Shown here: in pieces, positions 21,642 to 21,650 of the stretch | How the letters are laid out: the number at the start of each line of letters is the position of its first letter | Position numbering within the stretch: position 1 is the first letter of the stretch | Origin: a virus | IMG/VR virus record: IMGVR_UViG_3300044980_000002 | Span: 1 to 21,650 of that record | DNA length: 21,650 nucleotides | Reading direction: 5' to 3' (one strand) | The notes under the pieces: model-generated | What the model was told of the DNA's origin: nothing | Database searches by the model: none | The model's input: the letters and a program-made list of their open reading frames with translations, nothing else | Made by a program: the position numbers and the translations under genes

Positions 21642-21650
21642 GTGGATGGT

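Noticed and set aside
21642-21650. Start of another gene (GTG GAT GGT) at the window end
   Set aside because: Only three codons are visible; a start next to the previous stop is plausible but cannot be supported.

Overview
This window is most of the late (structural, packaging and lysis) half of a short-tailed double-stranded DNA bacteriophage (podovirus-type Caudoviricetes). The virion gene order is small terminase, T7 gp8-type portal, scaffold, capsid, head fibre, gp11-type adaptor, gp12-type nozzle, gp14/15/16-type ejection proteins, then tail fibres. This matches T7-like and Bordetella BPP-1-like phages. No integrase, RNA polymerase, DNA polymerase, reverse transcriptase, tRNA, CRISPR or insertion sequence is seen, and no large terminase subunit. 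The host cannot be named. The DNA is AT-rich by eye, and Shine-Dalgarno sites of the AGGAG type fit a bacterial host, probably Gram-negative given the T7-type ejection proteins.

Layout. Positions 20789 to 301 are one continuous minus-strand transcription unit of 25 genes with almost no spacers; many genes are joined by TAATG or ATGA overlaps. From its promoter end (right to left) it holds: packaging and head genes (20789-15177), a GNRA-loop hairpin (15149-15170), tail and ejection genes (15132-5564), a cassette of tail-fibre and receptor-binding-like genes (5560-2184), four small genes with charged, mostly basic products (2174-1369), a lysozyme-like enzyme and a one-span membrane protein (1368-660), and a RusA-type Holliday junction resolvase (660-301). 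Two 43-residue genes, at 1554-1685 and 20111-20242, are easily missed. At the far left a small plus-strand gene (108-308) converges on rusA with overlapping stop codons. At the far right, after a 458-bp divergent control region, two small plus-strand genes begin what is probably the early region.

The most unusual feature is a perfect inverted repeat of at least 107 bp. One copy is at 1-107, the other at 20902-21008, so it brackets the whole 20.8-kb late block. Each copy holds a GTTTCCT/AGGAAAC dyad about 60 bp upstream of an extended -10 promoter that points inward. On the right this promoter would start the late operon with a 112-nt leader. On the left its predicted +1 is the A of the ATG of the 108-308 gene, which implies a leaderless message. 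An 8-bp motif in the repeat (AGTCATTG) recurs beside a tandem copy at the candidate early promoter. Recombination between the copies would invert the late block, but an assembly artefact cannot be excluded because one copy starts exactly at base 1.

The genes work together as follows. The small terminase marks DNA for packaging. Portal, scaffold and capsid build the prohead, which is decorated by a fibre-like protein. The adaptor and nozzle close it, and the ejection proteins ride inside. The fibre cassette supplies host recognition, the lysozyme-like enzyme and membrane protein probably lyse the cell, and RusA resolves branched replication DNA before packaging.
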